From the NCBI RefSeq assembly GCF_000023585.1, contig NC_012914.1, positions 4,184,001 to 4,248,000 of the forward strand: a DNA stretch of 64,000 nucleotides, in the 5' to 3' direction. This DNA comes from Paenibacillus sp. JDR-2. GTDB taxonomy: Bacteria; Bacillota; Bacilli; Paenibacillales; Paenibacillaceae. Below are positions 33,986-42,836 of this stretch, piece after piece. The position numbers and the translations under genes were made by a program. A model generated the notes under the pieces. It had not been told where the DNA came from, did not search any database, and was given only the letters and a program-made list of their open reading frames with translations. The first letter of the stretch is position 1. Every line of letters begins with the position of its first letter.

Positions 33986-35560
33986 TTATTTATTTACTTT
34001 CTCGTACCATTCCCTTGCGCGCTTCGTCACTTCTTCACCGCCGGATTTGTTCCACTTATCAATAAACTCGTCAAACTTGCTGATCGGATATTCTCCGATA
34101 ATAATTTTGGTTGCATACTCCGCATACAACGTGCGGTTGTTGATATCCGGGAACCCTTCGTAAATACTAGCAGGCAATCCGTCGCCAGCAATGGCTTTGG
34201 CATACTTCTGAGCTTCCTGCATGTTGCGGGTAACTTGGTCAATGGCCCATTTATTATCTTCCGATGCCGTGCTGTTAAAGAGATCGATGGTCATATCCAG
34301 TGTCGAGATGCTTGTCGCCGGATTAATAATCTGATTTTCTTGCGTGCTCTTGTCATCCGGCAGCTTGATGGCTTTGCCGTCTTGCATCGTGTAGTGCATG
34401 CCCTCCACGCCTAGGAACAAATCTTTCCAATTCTTTTTGTCATACGCGTTATTGAGCAGCTTCAGCGTAGCCATCAGTTTGTCCTGATCTTTATTGTTCT
34501 TCACGACCCATTGCGGGCTCGCGATTTTCTTCATTGTGTAGAAGCCTTTATAGCCCGGAACCTCCGGCAGAGGGAGAACGGAATATTCCGCTTTTACGCC
34601 CGTGCTCTTATACAGATTCTCGAACACCAGATTTCCTTGCTCTACCCAGTGGAAATAGTTCCCTACCCGGTTCGACTGGATTTTGCCTTCCCATTTATCC
34701 TTCGTATTAAGCAGCGATTCCTTGTCGATCAAGCCTTCCTTATACAGCTTGGCGATAAACTCCAGAGAAGCCTTCATATTTGGCGTTACCGCGGAATAAG
34801 TCAGCTGACCATCGTAAATATCCCAGTCCGGATAACCTTCAAACATCGCTACGCCGTACATGGCAAACAAATGATCCATCCAGCGGGCTTGCTCCCGGCC
34901 GCCTGTTGGGATTTCATCCTTTTGGCCGTTGCCGTTCGGATCCTTGTCGCGGAATGCTTCAAGCACCTTCACGTATTCATCTTGCGTCTTAGGCATCGAC
35001 AAGCCTAGCTTATCAAGCCAATCCTGGCGAATCATGCTGCCATAACGGCCGTATTCCACCACGTTCGGGATATAATAGATTCTGCCTTGGCCGGTCGGAT
35101 CGTTCGCCTTAACCACATTCCAGATTTCTTCCGGAATCGCTGACATCACATTAGGCGCGTACTTAGGAAGCAAATCCGTCAAATCCGCAATCGCGCCGTT
35201 TTTGGCAAGATTGTCTTCAATGCCCTGCTGGGGTACGAACAGATCCGGCATTTCGTTAGCTGCGATTTTCAAGTTCAGCTGGTTGAGGTAGTTCGTGCCT
35301 CCGTTCCATTCCACATACGGGTTAATGACGCCAACCCCAAGCTTTTCTTTATAAAATTCATACAGCTTGCTGCCCTTCGTAACCGGCTTATAGCCGATAT
35401 TTGTACCCCATACCTCAATATCGACCGTACCGTCCGCGCTTTCCGTTTGATTCTTGCCGGAATTCGAGGATGAGTTCTTTGCGTTTCCGCTGCAGCCCGT
35501 TACGACCGTAATGGCAAGGACGCCTGCTGCCAATAATAATCCCATTTTCCTAGCTTTCAT
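33986..35560 (-). CDS. LplA-type extracellular sugar-binding lipoprotein
   Basis: A 524-residue solute-binding lipoprotein: signal MKARKMGLLLAAGVLAITVV with lipobox VTGC. The LplA/YtcQ-type body contains a calcium-binding-like loop DKDPNGNGQKDEIP near residue 205, typical of this subgroup. It is the third gene of a permease-permease-binding protein operon (68-base gap to the LplC-type gene). The relatives bind oligogalacturonides, rhamnogalacturonan fragments or other complex glycans; the GH106-like neighbour favours a rhamnose-containing ligand, by inference. Confidence 0.92.
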   Translation of the reverse strand: MKARKMGLLLAAGVLAITVVTGCSGNAKNSSSNSGKNQTESADGTVDIEVWGTNIGYKPVTKGSKLYEFYKEKLGVGVINPYVEWNGGTNYLNQLNLKIAANEMPDLFVPQQGIEDNLAKNGAIADLTDLLPKYAPNVMSAIPEEIWNVVKANDPTGQGRIYYIPNVVEYGRYGSMIRQDWLDKLGLSMPKTQDEYVKVLEAFRDKDPNGNGQKDEIPTGGREQARWMDHLFAMYGVAMFEGYPDWDIYDGQLTYSAVTPNMKASLEFIAKLYKEGLIDKESLLNTKDKWEGKIQSNRVGNYFHWVEQGNLVFENLYKSTGVKAEYSVLPLPEVPGYKGFYTMKKIASPQWVVKNNKDQDKLMATLKLLNNAYDKKNWKDLFLGVEGMHYTMQDGKAIKLPDDKSTQENQIINPATSISTLDMTIDLFNSTASEDNKWAIDQVTRNMQEAQKYAKAIAGDGLPASIYEGFPDINNRTLYAEYATKIIIGEYPISKFDEFIDKWNKSGGEEVTKRAREWYEKVNK

Positions 35561-35627
35561 TTCTTTTCCCCCTTATGTGTATGATGGATATGTTTAAGGC
35601 AGGTTGCCTATAAACCGGATACGAATT

Positions 35628-36503
35628 TCACCCTTTTACAGAGCCAATCATGGCCCCTTTGACGAAATACTTTTGCAGGAAAGGATAAACCAGAATAATC
35701 GGGACAATCGCAAAGATGACGGTTGCGGCTCGCAAGGTCCGGCTATTATAGTTCAGATCCGCCGTTGATGCGGAGCCTGCCATAATCACGCTGTCATCCG
35801 TAATGAACTGGCGGATCTTGATTTGCAGCGGGAACCAGTCCGGATTTTGCAGAAAGAAGAGCGGGTGCTGGAACTGATTCCAGAGCAGAACCCCATAGAA
35901 CAACGCTAGCGTTGCAAGAACGGCCTTGGACAGAGGGAGTACCAGCTGGAACAGCATCCGGAAATATCCGCAGCCTTCAAGAAATGCGGCTTCCTCAAGC
36001 TCCTTGGAAAATTGTTTAAAGAACGTCCGCATAATGATGAGATTAAACGGATTCAGAATATGCGGGACGATAAGTACAAGCGGATTGTTATAAAGACCAA
36101 TACCCCGGACGGTCAGGAAGTAGGGTACGATTGGCGCTTTAAAAATCATGGCGATAACGACGCCGATCATAACCACGCCACCCCAGCGAAACTCCGACTT
36201 CGTCTTTGACAGCGGGTAGGCAAGCAGCGCGGTCATCAGAAGTGCAATTGCCGTTCCGATTACTGTCGTGACCAAGGTCAGGAAGAACGATTTCCACAAA
36301 TCGGGACGGTCGATGATATACGCCCAGGAGTCGAAGGTAAATTGCTTCGGCCATAAGGTTACCAGGTTCATGTCCACTGCGCTTTTGGAACTAAGCGAGG
36401 TAGAGATGACGGACAGGAGAGGTATAATCGCTATGGCGGACAAGAGGATGAGAATGATCGTAATGCCGGAAACAAAGACCTTCTCGCTTCGCGATTCAAA
36501 CAT
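35628..36503 (-). CDS. LplC-type carbohydrate ABC permease
   Basis: A 291-residue inner-membrane permease with six predicted helices. The EAA loop reads ELEEAAFLEGCGYFRMLFQLVLP near residue 170. C-terminal KYFVKGAMIGSVKG is the usual end of this family. Its start is two bases after the stop of the LplB-type gene, so the two are translationally coupled and form the membrane pore. Confidence 0.92.
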   Translation of the reverse strand: MFESRSEKVFVSGITIILILLSAIAIIPLLSVISTSLSSKSAVDMNLVTLWPKQFTFDSWAYIIDRPDLWKSFFLTLVTTVIGTAIALLMTALLAYPLSKTKSEFRWGGVVMIGVVIAMIFKAPIVPYFLTVRGIGLYNNPLVLIVPHILNPFNLIIMRTFFKQFSKELEEAAFLEGCGYFRMLFQLVLPLSKAVLATLALFYGVLLWNQFQHPLFFLQNPDWFPLQIKIRQFITDDSVIMAGSASTADLNYNSRTLRAATVIFAIVPIILVYPFLQKYFVKGAMIGSVKG

Positions 36504-36505
36504 GT

Positions 36506-37411
36506 CTACCAGAGCCCCCCATCCGAAACTTTCTTCGATAGCTTGTTAAACATATAGACCAGGATAAATCCGATAACGGACTGGAATAAGCCAACCGCCG
36601 TCGCAAAACTGTACTGTGCCTGCTGAATGCCTGTCCGGAATACGTAAGTATCGAGTATGTCCCCTACGTTATAGGTCATCGGCGTGATGAGGTTGAACAC
36701 CTGGTCGAAGCCCAGATCCAGGAAATTGCCGATTTCCAGAAGGAACAGCACCAATACGGTAGGAAGCAGCAGCGGGAACGTAATATGGCGCATTTGCCTG
36801 AACTTGGACGCTCCGTCGATCATGGCCGATTCGTACAGCTGAGGGTCAATGGCGCTGATCGCCGCCATATACACGACGGTTCCCCAACCGGCATCCCTCC
36901 ATATGGAGGAAATGACGTACACGGGACGGAAGTAATCGCTCTCCTGCATCGCAAGTACCGGCTCTTGACCAAACCAGCCAAGGACGATGTTAAACAATCC
37001 GCTTAACGAGAAGAAATCAAACACGATGCCGGCTACGATAACCCAAGACAAGAAATGCGGGATATAGAGCGCGGTCTGAATGCCTTTCTTCAGCGCCGAT
37101 TTACGAATCTCGTTAATCATCAGCGCCAGCAGAACGGGTATCGGAAAGACCAGTACAAGCTTGAGCAATCCGAGCATTAACGTGTTCCCGAACACCCGGG
37201 CAAAGTCCGGATGATGCAGCAGCGTATCAAAGTGCTTGAAGCCCACCCATGGACTGTCGATAAACCCTTTAAATACCGAGTAGTCTTTGAAGGCGATTAC
37301 AGCGCCGGCCAGCGGAATGTATTTAAATACAACTAGAAAAATAATTCCCGGAATCGCCATGGCATATAGCGGCCAGTAGACCTTCATTCGATGAAATGCA
37401 ATTGCTTTCAA
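36506..37411 (-). CDS. LplB-type carbohydrate ABC permease, TTG start
   Basis: An inner-membrane permease of about 301 residues with six predicted helices. I place the start at TTG 37411, where a GGGGGG site lies six bases upstream and the product begins LKAIAFHRMKVYWPLYAMAI, matching family N-termini; the longer reading from 37465 would cross the cre-like box. Family motifs are LAGAVIAFKDYSVFKGF near residue 42 and the EAA loop LYESAMIDGASKFRQMRHITFP near 200. First gene of the transporter operon, upstream of LplC- and LplA-type genes. Confidence 0.9.
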   Translation of the reverse strand: MKAIAFHRMKVYWPLYAMAIPGIIFLVVFKYIPLAGAVIAFKDYSVFKGFIDSPWVGFKHFDTLLHHPDFARVFGNTLMLGLLKLVLVFPIPVLLALMINEIRKSALKKGIQTALYIPHFLSWVIVAGIVFDFFSLSGLFNIVLGWFGQEPVLAMQESDYFRPVYVISSIWRDAGWGTVVYMAAISAIDPQLYESAMIDGASKFRQMRHITFPLLLPTVLVLFLLEIGNFLDLGFDQVFNLITPMTYNVGDILDTYVFRTGIQQAQYSFATAVGLFQSVIGFILVYMFNKLSKKVSDGGLW

Positions 37412-37437
37412 TAGGTTCCCCCCTGTATGTTCGTTGT

Positions 37438-37451
37438 TGAATTCGCTTACA
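37438..37451. promoter_or_regulatory. cre-like box upstream of the LplB-type operon
   Basis: TGAATTCGCTTACA matches the CcpA consensus TGWNANCGNTNWCA at all but one position and lies 27 bases before the TTG start at 37411. Confidence 0.5.
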
Positions 37452-37523
37452 TCGTAACTATACAATCAGGGGTAAGCCCTCTCAATCGGGCTTTTTTAAG
37501 GATAAACAAGGTCATTTTTAAGT

Positions 37524-37548
37524 AAAAAATGGCGAACCGGCTTTCGCC
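37524..37548 (-). terminator. Terminator of the kinase/regulator operon
   Basis: GGCGAA (37531-37536) pairs with TTCGCC (37543-37548); on the minus strand six U residues follow (complement of 37524-37529). It lies 16 bases after the response regulator stop. Confidence 0.75.
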
Positions 37549-37563
37549 TGGCGACCAACATAG

Positions 37564-39147
37564 CTATGCGTTGGGCAGCCTTTTACGATAATCTCTAGGT
37601 TTATAGCCTGTTAATTTCTCGAACATTCTCGCAAAATGCTGCGTATCCGAATAGCCCACCATCTGACAAACTTCATACACCTTTAAGTCGGTTCTCTCAA
37701 GCAGCTCCTTCGCTTTGTTAATCCGTATTCGGGTCAAAAAATTAACGTAGGTATCTCCCGTCTTTTGTTTGAAAAACTGGCTTAAGTAATAAGGACTGAT
37801 AAAGAAACGCGCGGACAAATCCGCAAGCGTTATAGGTTCGCTGTAATGCTCGGCGACGTATTCCTTCACCTCCGCGATAATATCCTTTTTCTTCGGGATG
37901 TTATGCTCTTGCTTGAATACGATAATTTTCCGAATGACTTGGGCCATCCACTCCTCCAGGCTTTCAAGCGTCTGAAACCTGGACATCCCCTCCAGCGACA
38001 GGATATGGCGGCCCAAGAAATCATTTTGCTGCAGCTGCCGGAACGACATTTTACGGACGCTCGATAATAGAATGTTCAAGCACTGCAGTTGAAGATCGGT
38101 CGGGCTCATGCCAGATCTGGCTTCCATCTTCCGAAAGATGTCGCGTATGATGCTTATGCCTTCCTTCTCGTCGAGGTTCTCGAGCGCTGCCTCCAGCTTC
38201 GTAATCATCTCCTCCGGAACGGGCTCGCTCCGCCCTGTCAGATTATGAATTTCAGGATGGGCGATTACTGCGTTTGCTCCCTTGATTACCTTATAGCTAA
38301 GCGCATGGCGGGCTTGCTCAAATGACAAGCTGATCCCGGCTGCCCCCTTTTGAACCGTGCCGATTCCAACCGTCATTGACAGTTCGTAATGCTGATAGAC
38401 CTGCTCCTTCAACCGGTGCACCGAGCTTACCAGGTCCGCATAGCCGATCGAGCGGCCTTGCGACACAATAACCGCAATCTGGGTGCTTGAATAACGAAAC
38501 CGGTAGACTGCCCGGTATTTGCCGAGATTCTGGTCAATTTGATCAAGCACTTGCTGAATTACGGAATCCCTCAAGGTATCCGCGGAGCCATAAAATTCAA
38601 GCAGCATGCAGCCAAACCAGATGCCCGCCGACGGAATCCTCGCAATCTGAAGAAGCTCTTCGATCACTTCCTCTTTCTCGCTGCCGATATCCAGAAGATC
38701 CCGCAAAGCGTTCTCTTGCATAAGGCTGTGCACCTCTTGCTTTAAATCGTCAACTTCCCGGCGCTTCGCCTTTTCCGCTTGAACGGTCTTCATCGCGGTA
38801 TACAAACAATCCCGCAATTCCTCTTCCTCGACCGGCTTATTGATATAGAATTGCACGCCAAGCTGCATCCCTCTCCGGGCATATTCGAAGTCGGCATAGC
38901 CGCTAAGCAAAATGAACTTTGTTTGCACGCCAGCCTCCTGCACCATATGGATCATATCGAGACCGTCTGCCTGAGGCATCCGAATATCCGTAATGACAAT
39001 ATCGGGTTTTATTTTCTGAATAAGCTTGGACCCTTCCACGCCGTTGTGGGCTGTACCAACAACTTCGCATTCCGGGATATAACGGCTTATCATTTTTTTG
39101 AGACCGTCCACAATGCCTTTTTCGTCATCCACCAAAATCAACCTCAT
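37564..39147 (-). CDS. Response regulator with C-terminal AraC DNA-binding domain
   Basis: A YesN-type regulator of about 527 residues. I set the start at ATG 39147 (MRLILVDDEKG), with AAGGAG 11 bases upstream; ATGs at 39156 and 39183 are in frame. Receiver domain residues 1-120 has DDE at 7-9, phospho-acceptor Asp54 in IVITDIRMP and Lys in YINKPVEEEE near 103. The AraC domain occupies about the last 100 residues (LADLSARFFISPYYLSQFFKQ, CQMVGYSDTQHFARMFEK). It follows the kinase gene on the same strand and probably activates the LplBCA-like operon just downstream, past the terminator. Confidence 0.92.
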   Translation of the reverse strand: MRLILVDDEKGIVDGLKKMISRYIPECEVVGTAHNGVEGSKLIQKIKPDIVITDIRMPQADGLDMIHMVQEAGVQTKFILLSGYADFEYARRGMQLGVQFYINKPVEEEELRDCLYTAMKTVQAEKAKRREVDDLKQEVHSLMQENALRDLLDIGSEKEEVIEELLQIARIPSAGIWFGCMLLEFYGSADTLRDSVIQQVLDQIDQNLGKYRAVYRFRYSSTQIAVIVSQGRSIGYADLVSSVHRLKEQVYQHYELSMTVGIGTVQKGAAGISLSFEQARHALSYKVIKGANAVIAHPEIHNLTGRSEPVPEEMITKLEAALENLDEKEGISIIRDIFRKMEARSGMSPTDLQLQCLNILLSSVRKMSFRQLQQNDFLGRHILSLEGMSRFQTLESLEEWMAQVIRKIIVFKQEHNIPKKKDIIAEVKEYVAEHYSEPITLADLSARFFISPYYLSQFFKQKTGDTYVNFLTRIRINKAKELLERTDLKVYEVCQMVGYSDTQHFARMFEKLTGYKPRDYRKRLPNA

Positions 39148-39187
39148 ATCCAACATCGCTCCTTGTCTCTTCGCATTCAGCATTCAC

Positions 39188-41005
39188 TTAAAGCCGGGGG
39201 ATTAAAATTTCCACAATGGTTCCTCGGTCTTGACCCGGACGAATCGTAAGGTAATACCGCTCACCGTAATGGAGCTTAATACGTTCAGCAATATTTTTCA
39301 GGCCTAAGCCTTCATTCTCAGGCAGCTCGGCATCTGCTAGCCTATGCTTGCCCGCCCCTGCTTCCTCCAGCAAATGAAGCAGCTCCTTATGCTTCCCAGC
39401 AGAAATCCCTGCCCCATCATCCGTTATCCGGATCAGGATCTCCCCTTCTTCCGTCCAGATGCCCTCAATCTCGATATTTAATGGCCTGCTGTAATCCTCG
39501 AATCCATGGTTAATGCTATTTTCAACAATAGGCTGGAATACAAGGGGAATAATACTGCATGACAGCATTTCATCCGGTACCTTTATATGCAAATGGAAAG
39601 AATCGTCAAACCGGATATTCTGAAGCTGCAAGTAATTGGCCGTATACTCCAATTCATGCCGCACCGAATGGTGCCTGCCTTCTTTCCCCAGCGTTAAGCG
39701 AAACATGCGCGCCAAAATCTTGATCATATCCGCTGTTTCCTCGTCGTCTTTCATCAGTGATTTCATGCGGATGGATTCCAGCGTATTGTACAGCATGTGG
39801 GGATTTATCTGGTTCTGGAGCGCGGCAAGCTTGGCTTGACGCCGCTTGATCTCCGCTATATACACATCTTCAATCAAGGTTCCGATTGTCGTAATCATTT
39901 TGTTGTAGCTGCGCACGAGACTTCCAATCTCATCGTTGGACTGCACTCGTTCGATGGGCAAATATTGGCCGGTCTCCGCCTGCTTCATCCTTCTGCGGAG
40001 CGCTTTGATAGGTTTTGTTATCGTATAGCTGAGTCCTAGCGAGATAAGCGTAATAACCAGGCAGCTCATAAGAATAGCGATTACGGTCATCGCTTTAATC
40101 TGATTGATTTTCTGCAACAGCTTTGAGCGAGGAATCTCCGTTTTGATAAAGAGCTTCTCCCGCGAAGTCGTCCCGGTTAAAATAATCTTTCCATGGCTGC
40201 TGTCGTCCTGGATATATCTCTCTCCGGAGTCAAGCACCTGTTCCCAGGAAAGCCGGCCGCTGGCCGCATCGGAATGGTACACAATCTCATGCTCGCGATT
40301 GCTGATTATGACGCTGATCCCGTATTTATCCCTGGCTAGTATAAAATCAGGGTCAAGCTGCAGCAGCGCAAACGGATCCAGATCAATCAGGAGCATGCCC
40401 GCATACGCTCCGTCGGAGCTGAACAGCACTCTTCCTACCGTCACTACGGCTCCTGCACCCTTATCCTCGTAATAGGAACGGTCATGCAAGCCGGTAATAA
40501 AAAATGTATCCTCCGAGCTGCGAAGCTGCTTGTACCAGTCCCGCGATAACAGCATCCCCTCGTTTACTCTGCTCGTGGTTGTCGTGTATTGGTACACATT
40601 GTTCTCCTTGCTGATTAATATAGCCGTACCTATAGCCGGCTTGAGCAAAGTAATGCGCATCAGTAATCTTTGGATGGCTACTCTTTGAATAATTAACTCA
40701 TCCATGGATAAAGTCTGCTCTTCACCAAGCTTGGAAATCACTTCGCTGTCGACCAGTACCGACTTCGTAACCTTGTCATACTCATCAATAAATTCGTTTA
40801 ATGTCGTCCTGATCTGAGAAGTATACAAGGAAGCGAATTCCTGTGAAGATTGTTCAAGCCCTTCCGCCGATTTATGAAAAATAAGTGCGCTTACTCCAAG
40901 CAGCGGAATAACGCAGGCCAAAAGGTACCCCGCCATTAATTTGTTCTGGAACCTCATATTTCTGATTAATACTACTGCCTTTCGCAGCCAGCCTCTTCGC
41001 TCCAT
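39188..41005 (-). CDS. YesM-type sensor histidine kinase
   Basis: A 605-residue membrane kinase. Helix 1 (KLMAGYLLACVIPLLGVSALIF) and helix 2 (about residues 305-330, AMTVIAILMSCLVITLISLGL) flank an extracellular Cache-like sensor of about 270 residues. HAMP domain follows (TITKPIKALRRRMKQAETGQ). The kinase core has the phospho-acceptor QINPHMLYNTLESIRM near residue 405 and ATP-binding motifs FQPIVENSINHGF, ITDDGAGIS and GLGLKNIAERI. It is the first gene of the kinase/regulator pair upstream of the LplBCA-like transporter and would sense the transported sugar or its polymer fragment. Confidence 0.93.
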   Translation of the reverse strand: MERRGWLRKAVVLIRNMRFQNKLMAGYLLACVIPLLGVSALIFHKSAEGLEQSSQEFASLYTSQIRTTLNEFIDEYDKVTKSVLVDSEVISKLGEEQTLSMDELIIQRVAIQRLLMRITLLKPAIGTAILISKENNVYQYTTTTSRVNEGMLLSRDWYKQLRSSEDTFFITGLHDRSYYEDKGAGAVVTVGRVLFSSDGAYAGMLLIDLDPFALLQLDPDFILARDKYGISVIISNREHEIVYHSDAASGRLSWEQVLDSGERYIQDDSSHGKIILTGTTSREKLFIKTEIPRSKLLQKINQIKAMTVIAILMSCLVITLISLGLSYTITKPIKALRRRMKQAETGQYLPIERVQSNDEIGSLVRSYNKMITTIGTLIEDVYIAEIKRRQAKLAALQNQINPHMLYNTLESIRMKSLMKDDEETADMIKILARMFRLTLGKEGRHHSVRHELEYTANYLQLQNIRFDDSFHLHIKVPDEMLSCSIIPLVFQPIVENSINHGFEDYSRPLNIEIEGIWTEEGEILIRITDDGAGISAGKHKELLHLLEEAGAGKHRLADAELPENEGLGLKNIAERIKLHYGERYYLTIRPGQDRGTIVEILIPRL

Positions 41006-41031
41006 ATGCAGCCCTGCCTTTACCCATGTTT

Positions 41032-41045
41032 GTAACCGATTACAC
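41032..41045. promoter_or_regulatory. CcpA cre site upstream of the sensor kinase
   Basis: TGTAACCGATTACA matches TGWNANCGNTNWCA at every position and is almost fully palindromic. It lies 27 bases before the kinase start, a position where a bound repressor would block transcription. Confidence 0.65.
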
Positions 41046-41175
41046 GGAACTTTAAGTTAAGCATAATCGATAATGAAATAGTGTTTTTTAAGTTTTTACC
41101 CGGTCTTTTTTATGAATTATTGTAGTCCTTATCGTCCTGCAATCAAACTCCCCTCATCCCCGGAACGGCTCGTGC

Positions 41176-41239
41176 TTGACAGTGCTGTTTGGCAAAGCTA
41201 ATATCCTTATTAAAACATACATATGTATGTTTTAATAAG
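41176..41239 (+). promoter_or_regulatory. SDR promoter with a perfect 34-bp palindromic operator
   Basis: TTGACA (41176-41181), 17-base spacer and TAATAT (41199-41204) form a strong promoter. A perfect palindrome of 34 bp (41206-41239; half-site CTTATTAAAACATACAT) covers the transcription start. The core ACATACATATGTATGT is typical of TetR-family operators. A bound dimer pair would fully block the SDR promoter. Confidence 0.85.
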
Positions 41240-41253
41240 AGGGGGTGTTTGGC

Positions 41254-42063
41254 ATGACGGATTTCGCAAGCGTAAGCGGTAAAATTGCCATCGTAACCGG
41301 TGCAGCCGACGGTCTCGGCAAAGCTATCGGGCTTTGTTTTGCCGAGAATGGAATGAAGGTCGTTGTCTCCGATATTCATGCGGACAAGGGCTCGGACGTT
41401 GCACGGGAGATTGCGTCAAATGGCGGAGATGCTGTCTTTTTCAAAGCGGATGTCAGCAAAGAAGAGGATGTCAGAGGATTAATCGATTTTGCGGTTGAGA
41501 CTTACGGCCGGTTGGACGGTATCGTCAATAATGCGGGCATAAGCGCCGATAGCAGGCCCATCCACGAATATTCCATTGAAGAATTCGATAAAATTACGGC
41601 TATTGATCTCAAGGGTGTATTTATGGGAATGAAATACGGGATCGAGGCGATTCTGAAGTCGAAATCCGCAAGCGGATTTGTCATTAATGTGGCTTCCCTG
41701 GCAGGAATTATGGGCAATAGTTCGATGGGCATTTATACTTCGTCCAAGCATGGGGTTGTAGGATTAACGAAAAGCGCCGCCCTTGATTATGCCGCTTGCA
41801 ACATCACCGTCAACGCCATTTGCCCGGGAACCATCCGGACTTCGATCTGGGGAGACGCACCCGAAGAAGTGATCCAGCAATACGCCAAGATCCTCTCACC
41901 AAACGGCAGGCTTGGCGATCCGAAGGAAGTGGCCCATGTCGCCTTATTCCTGGCTTCCGATCTTGCCCGTTATATCAGCGGTTCTGCCATAACGATCGAC
42001 GCTGGTTCCCACGTTGGCAAAGTAACTCCTACGCAATGGTCTCATCCGGAGATTTTGGACTAA
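41254..42063 (+). CDS. Short-chain dehydrogenase/reductase (SDR)
   Basis: A cytosolic NAD(P)-dependent oxidoreductase of 269 residues. The start is ATG 41254 (GAGGGGGTG six bases upstream) rather than the in-frame GTG at 41245, which lies within the ribosome site. Classical SDR motifs: TGAADGLG (about residues 16-23) for the cofactor, NNAG near 91, catalytic Ser in INVASLAGIMG and the YTSSK active site near 163, then ICPGTIRTSIW. Substrate unknown. It is a single gene with its own promoter, operator and terminator; the TetR gene just downstream is the likely repressor. Confidence 0.9.
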   Translation: MTDFASVSGKIAIVTGAADGLGKAIGLCFAENGMKVVVSDIHADKGSDVAREIASNGGDAVFFKADVSKEEDVRGLIDFAVETYGRLDGIVNNAGISADSRPIHEYSIEEFDKITAIDLKGVFMGMKYGIEAILKSKSASGFVINVASLAGIMGNSSMGIYTSSKHGVVGLTKSAALDYAACNITVNAICPGTIRTSIWGDAPEEVIQQYAKILSPNGRLGDPKEVAHVALFLASDLARYISGSAITIDAGSHVGKVTPTQWSHPEILD

Positions 42064-42073
42064 TAAACCTACT

Positions 42074-42106
42074 AAAAATAACTTCCCGTCCAGGAAGTTA
42101 TTTTTC
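42074..42106 (+). terminator. Terminator after SDR gene
   Basis: AAATAACTTCC (42076-42086) pairs with GGAAGTTATTT (42093-42103), then more T residues. It lies 10 bases after the SDR stop. A TGCTATAAT box follows at about 42113-42121 and may start the TetR transcript. Confidence 0.88.
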
Positions 42107-42133
42107 GTTTTATGCTATAATCCGCTTTAAGAG

Positions 42134-42269
42134 TATGCTTACGATGCACTTTAGTTCATGACCAGGAGTAGCCTTGGTCAAATGAACTAAACGTTTGAGG
42201 TTATGCTTACGATGCACGTTTAGTTCATGACCAGGAGTAGCCTTGGTCAAATGAACTAAACGTTTGAGG
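42134..42269 (+). repeat. Two tandem 68-bp hairpin repeats in the TetR gene leader
   Basis: Copies at 42134-42200 and 42202-42269 differ by a single missing base. Each folds into a long hairpin: TTTAGTTCAT pairs with ATGAACTAAA, with an inner GACCA/TGGTC stem. The second hairpin ends 19 bases before the TetR ATG and touches its GAGGAG ribosome site. Either duplicated TetR operators (AGTTCAT-ATGAACT type) or leader RNA structure. Confidence 0.88.
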
Positions 42270-42279
42270 AGTTAAAAAA

Positions 42280-42819
42280 ATGATCACGACAAAAGAAAAT
42301 ATGTGCGAGCTAGCCATTCAGATGTTCAAGGAAATGGGCTTTGAACAAGTCAGCATTAATATGATTTGCAATCAACTGAAGGTTACCCGCGGTTCCTTTT
42401 ACCATCACTTTTCCAGCAAGAACGACTTATTGTTGTTCTGGTTTTCTTCCCAGGTCGAAAAAAATATAGCCGTTGATATGAGCCTGGCATCTCCTAAACG
42501 GATTTTGAAGAAACAAACGATGGATTACGCTGCCATTATTCATCAGGTGGGGCATGATTTAATGTACCATATCCTAATGGCGGAATTTGAGCTTGAAGGC
42601 CGGCATTTTTACACGTATCTCCATGCGGAGGATCAGTCCGTCAGTTTAATCCATAAAGCTATCGAGCTTCAAGAAATCCATTCCGCTGAATCCGCCAAGA
42701 AGCTTTTCGACGCCTATACGGCTGCCATGGTCGGAGCGATCGTTATGTGGAAGTTCGACAATGGTCAATTTGATATTGCCGATAAAATTGAATCCATTTT
42801 TGATACGATTTTTAGTTAA
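42280..42819 (+). CDS. TetR-family transcriptional regulator
   Basis: A 179-residue repressor. N-terminal helix-turn-helix (about residues 6-52): AIQMFKEMGFEQVSINMICN and QLKVTRGSFYHHFSSKNDLL. The C-terminal helical domain would bind an inducer and is not assignable. ATG 42280 has GAGGAG about seven bases upstream. It lies downstream of the SDR, whose promoter carries a 34-bp palindrome; its own leader has duplicated AGTTCAT/ATGAACT hairpins. The two possible operators are unlike each other, so which one it binds is open. Confidence 0.88.
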   Translation: MITTKENMCELAIQMFKEMGFEQVSINMICNQLKVTRGSFYHHFSSKNDLLLFWFSSQVEKNIAVDMSLASPKRILKKQTMDYAAIIHQVGHDLMYHILMAEFELEGRHFYTYLHAEDQSVSLIHKAIELQEIHSAESAKKLFDAYTAAMVGAIVMWKFDNGQFDIADKIESIFDTIFS

Positions 42820-42836
42820 GTCATGCTGAAATTTTA

